DNA from: Candidatus Aminicenantes bacterium UBA876
GTDB taxonomy: Bacteria > Acidobacteriota > Aminicenantia > UBA2199
Reading direction: 5' to 3'
Assembly: GCA_002294665.1 (NCBI GenBank)
Contig: DBFQ01000066.1
Location: forward strand, 12,125-19,397
Length of the DNA: 7,273 nucleotides
Position 1 is the stretch's first letter. Each line of letters begins with the position of its first letter. The notes beneath the pieces were generated by a model, which was not told where the DNA came from, did not search any database, and saw only the letters and a program-made list of their open reading frames with translations. Of this stretch, positions 5,952 through 7,273 are shown one piece after another. The position numbers and the translations under genes were made by a program.

Positions 5952-6899
5952 TCAAAAACGGATGTGGGTGCCTTCCCGGCCGTCCAGGGCGGCCGAGATG
6001 TTGTCCGCGTTGGTGATCACGGCTGAGCCGCCGGTGGCGCGGGTAAAGGCCACCGCCGCTTCGATTTTGGGCCCCATGGAACCCGCGGGGAATTCGCCGG
6101 CCTGCAGGTAGGTTTCCGCTTCATCCGGAGTGAGTTGGTACAAACTCTTTTGCGCGGGAGTGCCGAAACCGGAGCAGACATGGGCCACACCGGTGAGCAG
6201 AAAGAAGTGGGAGGCCTTGATCTCCAGCGCGATCAGGCAGGCGGTGCGGTCTTTATCGATCACCGCATCCACCAGTTCAAAGGTGTTGTCATCGCGGCGG
6301 ATGACCGGTATTCCGCCGCCGCCTCCGGCAATGATGATATGGGCGGTTTTGAAAGCGTCGGGGATACTGGAAGCGGAAAACACCTTGACGGGAACGGGGG
6401 AGGGCACCACGCGGCGAAAACCCCTGCCCGCGTCCTGGATAAAGGTCCAATCCGGAAAGCGCTGCTGCATCTCGTCTTTTTCCTCCAGGGAGTAGAAGGG
6501 GCCGATCGGCTTGGTGGGACGGGAGAACGCGGGATCGTCGGCGCGGACTTCCACCTGGCTGACAATGGTCAGCACCTCCAGGTCGGGGATGTCCCGGTTG
6601 ATGGTGTTGATGACGGCCAGTTCCAGGGTGGTGCCGATTTCAGCCTGGGTCAGGGCGTCGCACATGGCCAGGTTCAAGGGTGGAATGTCTTCTTTCTGTC
6701 CGACCAGTTGCCTCAGGTAAGACATGCCCACCTGGGGGCCGTTGCCGTGGACCACCACGACGTGGAAATCACGCTGGACGAAATGTTCGATCAGGCGCGC
6801 GGCTTTGTAAGCCCGTTCCATCTGCGCCTGGTTGTCGCTGCGGCCGTCGGACAGAAAATTTCCGCCGATGGCGACTACCGCGATGGGTTTTTTCTGCAT
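5952..6899 (-). CDS. arcC: Carbamate kinase (ArcC-like, amino acid kinase fold)
   Basis: Carbamate kinase interconverts carbamoyl phosphate + ADP and carbamate + ATP, usually making ATP at the end of arginine, agmatine or purine fermentation. The product is 315 aa, the usual length. Motifs are VVAIGGN (8-14), HGNGPQVG (51-58), DDPAFSRPTKPIGPFY (121-136) with Lys130, DAGRGFRRVVPSP (156-168), GGGGGIPV (192-199), AVIDKD (212-217) and SMGPKIEA (274-281). These are carbamate-kinase-specific within the amino acid kinase superfamily. The start at 6899 is set by GGAGG 7 nt upstream; the frame stays open to 7079, but that part covers the promoter and a tandem repeat. The central block LTQAEIGTTLELAV differs from the usual SQGxIGYxLQ, so it is a divergent member. 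No arginine deiminase, ornithine transcarbamylase or transporter gene is in view, so the pathway is unknown. The symbol reflects family likeness only. Confidence 0.88.
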   Translation of the reverse strand: MQKKPIAVVAIGGNFLSDGRSDNQAQMERAYKAARLIEHFVQRDFHVVVVHGNGPQVGMSYLRQLVGQKEDIPPLNLAMCDALTQAEIGTTLELAVINTINRDIPDLEVLTIVSQVEVRADDPAFSRPTKPIGPFYSLEEKDEMQQRFPDWTFIQDAGRGFRRVVPSPVPVKVFSASSIPDAFKTAHIIIAGGGGGIPVIRRDDNTFELVDAVIDKDRTACLIALEIKASHFFLLTGVAHVCSGFGTPAQKSLYQLTPDEAETYLQAGEFPAGSMGPKIEAAVAFTRATGGSAVITNADNISAALDGREGTHIRF

Positions 6900-6906
6900 G
6901 CGAATG

Positions 6907-6911
6907 CCTCC
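6907..6911 (-). promoter_or_regulatory. Ribosome binding site of carbamate kinase
   Basis: GGAGG on the minus strand sits 7 nt before ATG 6899. It is a near-perfect Shine-Dalgarno and decides this start over the longer open frame that continues to 7079. Confidence 0.8.
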
Positions 6912-6930
6912 GGAATCGTGAAAAAACCGC

Positions 6931-6939
6931 ATTATAGCA
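6931..6939 (-). promoter_or_regulatory. Extended -10 promoter of carbamate kinase
   Basis: On the minus strand TGC precedes a perfect TATAAT (6936-6931), forming an extended -10. No good -35 is found at the right distance; TTCCCC at 6959-6954 is the closest. Transcription would start near 6924, giving a leader of about 25 nt that contains the GGAGG site. The next genes, the hypothetical and polA, could be served by read-through. Confidence 0.6.
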
Positions 6940-6984
6940 GACAAAGGCGTCAGGGGGAAGGAGGGGACCGGTTCCGGCTTTTTT

Positions 6985-7074
6985 ATCACCGAGCCGAAGG
7001 GTTCCTCATCACTCGTACCCATTCGCGCCATCACCGCTCTCGAAGGTTCCTCATCACAAGCGCTCCCTCGAACC
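6985..7074. repeat. Tandem repeat, two 45-bp units plus a partial third
   Basis: ATCACCG recurs at 6985, 7030 and 7075, exactly 45 bp apart. Each full unit also carries a shared core, CGAAGG(G)TTCCTCATCAC (6995-7012 and 7041-7057). The unit ends are less alike. The third copy keeps only ATCACCGG before the AT-rich stretch. Because 45 is a multiple of three, the minus-strand frame continuous with carbamate kinase reads a 15-residue repeat containing SDEEP/CDEEP, but that frame lies upstream of the chosen promoter. Function is unknown. Confidence 0.7.
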
Positions 7075-7081
7075 ATCACCG

Positions 7082-7160
7082 GTTTTTACTTTCGACTGAT
7101 TTTTTTTGTTTTGAATTTCGAACATTTACATTTTGAATTTGTTTGGGATTTGGGATTTTA
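7082..7160. repeat. AT-rich intergenic stretch with degenerate short repeats
   Basis: This segment is strikingly AT-rich beside GC-rich genes. TTTTGAATTT occurs at 7109-7118 and 7131-7140 (22 bp apart), followed by two TTTGGGATTT-like copies at about 7142-7158. There is a run of eight T at 7100-7107. No gene is visible in it. It could be a spacer, a bent or easily melted region, or a degenerate genomic repeat family; nothing here decides. Confidence 0.5.
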
Positions 7161-7197
7161 ATCCTTCGTTCCTCTCTCAACTTTTCAACTTTCCTTG

Positions 7198-7226
7198 TTG
7201 ACACCCCGCCCGGTTCACGTTATACT
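7198..7226 (+). promoter_or_regulatory. Near-consensus sigma70-type promoter reading off the right edge
   Basis: TTGACA (7198-7203, perfect) and TATACT (7221-7226, five of six) are separated by 17 nt, the optimal spacing. The start of transcription should be near 7233. No start codon for the served gene is visible before the window ends at 7273, so the transcript has at least a 40-nt leader or a non-coding product. It is divergent from the carbamate kinase promoter, roughly 300 bp away. Confidence 0.75.
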
Positions 7227-7244
7227 CAATACGAACACCGGGCG
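7207..7244. promoter_or_regulatory. Inverted repeat around the -10 box, operator-like
   Basis: CGCCCGGT (7207-7214) and ACCGGGCG (7237-7244) are perfect reverse complements with a 22-nt centre that contains TATACT. One arm lies in the -35/-10 spacer and the other just after the expected transcription start. This placement suits a repressor operator, though it could be chance in a GC-rich background. Confidence 0.4.
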
Positions 7245-7254
7245 AACAACTAAA

Positions 7255-7273
7255 GTTGGAGAGTTGGAGAGTT
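7255..7273 (+). repeat. GTTGGAGA tandem repeat at the right edge
   Basis: GTTGGAGA occurs at 7255-7262 and 7263-7270, followed by GTT where the window ends, so more copies may follow. Each unit contains GGAGA, which resembles a Shine-Dalgarno. The stretch 7252-7271 is also the approximate reverse complement of 7172-7192 on the far side of the promoter. Confidence 0.5.

Noticed and set aside
6900..7079. 60-residue N-terminal extension of carbamate kinase
   Set aside because: The family begins at the MQKK start, which has GGAGG 7 nt upstream, and the extension would cover the extended -10 promoter and the 45-bp repeat.
6135..7136. 333-codon plus-strand open frame opposite carbamate kinase
   Set aside because: The minus-strand gene has all carbamate kinase motifs, and the plus frame runs through the promoter and repeats with no recognisable domain.
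1..7273. CRISPR array, tRNA or rRNA gene, transposase or defence system
   Set aside because: No regularly spaced identical repeats with unique spacers, no tRNA- or rRNA-like sequence noticed, and every long gene belongs to a housekeeping or metabolic family.

Overview
The window is ordinary-looking bacterial chromosome: GC-rich, densely packed protein genes with long open frames, and one AT-rich, repeat-bearing intergenic stretch at the right end. No gene fixes the phylum. A UvsE-type UV endonuclease, a MnmA with a CxxC + C cysteine pattern, a divergent carbamate kinase and a small conserved protein upstream of polA would fit an anaerobic, possibly uncultured lineage, but this is inference. 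Both leadered genes with good Shine-Dalgarno sites and apparently leaderless genes seem to be present.

Layout. On the plus strand: uvsE (1-857, missing only its first few codons), then a tRNA-dihydrouridine synthase (905-1873) with its own extended -10 promoter, then mnmA (1879-2922, tRNA 2-thiouridylase), which is tightly linked to the dus gene. On the minus strand, reading from right to left: a carbamate kinase (6899-5952), a 110-residue conserved hypothetical (5908-5576) and a full-length proofreading DNA polymerase I (5565-2893). The mnmA and polA genes converge and overlap by 30 bp at their 3' ends, with no convincing terminator. The 374 bases from 6900 to 7273 carry no gene. They hold the carbamate kinase promoter, a 45-bp tandem repeat, an AT-rich run of degenerate TTTGAATTT/TTTGGGATTT motifs, and a near-consensus sigma70-type promoter pointing off the right edge with a perfect inverted repeat around its -10 box.

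How it works together. UvsE and PolA fit one route, UV-lesion incision followed by gap filling and nick processing. Dus and MnmA both modify tRNA uridines and look co-transcribed. The small hypothetical is probably translationally coupled to polA, because its stop codon overlaps the polA Shine-Dalgarno. Carbamate kinase has no arginine-deiminase-pathway neighbours here.

I found no convincing new multi-gene system. The best leads are regulatory: two genes (dus and the hypothetical) whose start codon lies exactly 6 nt past a -10-like hexamer, the 45-bp repeat, and the palindromic promoter at the right edge.
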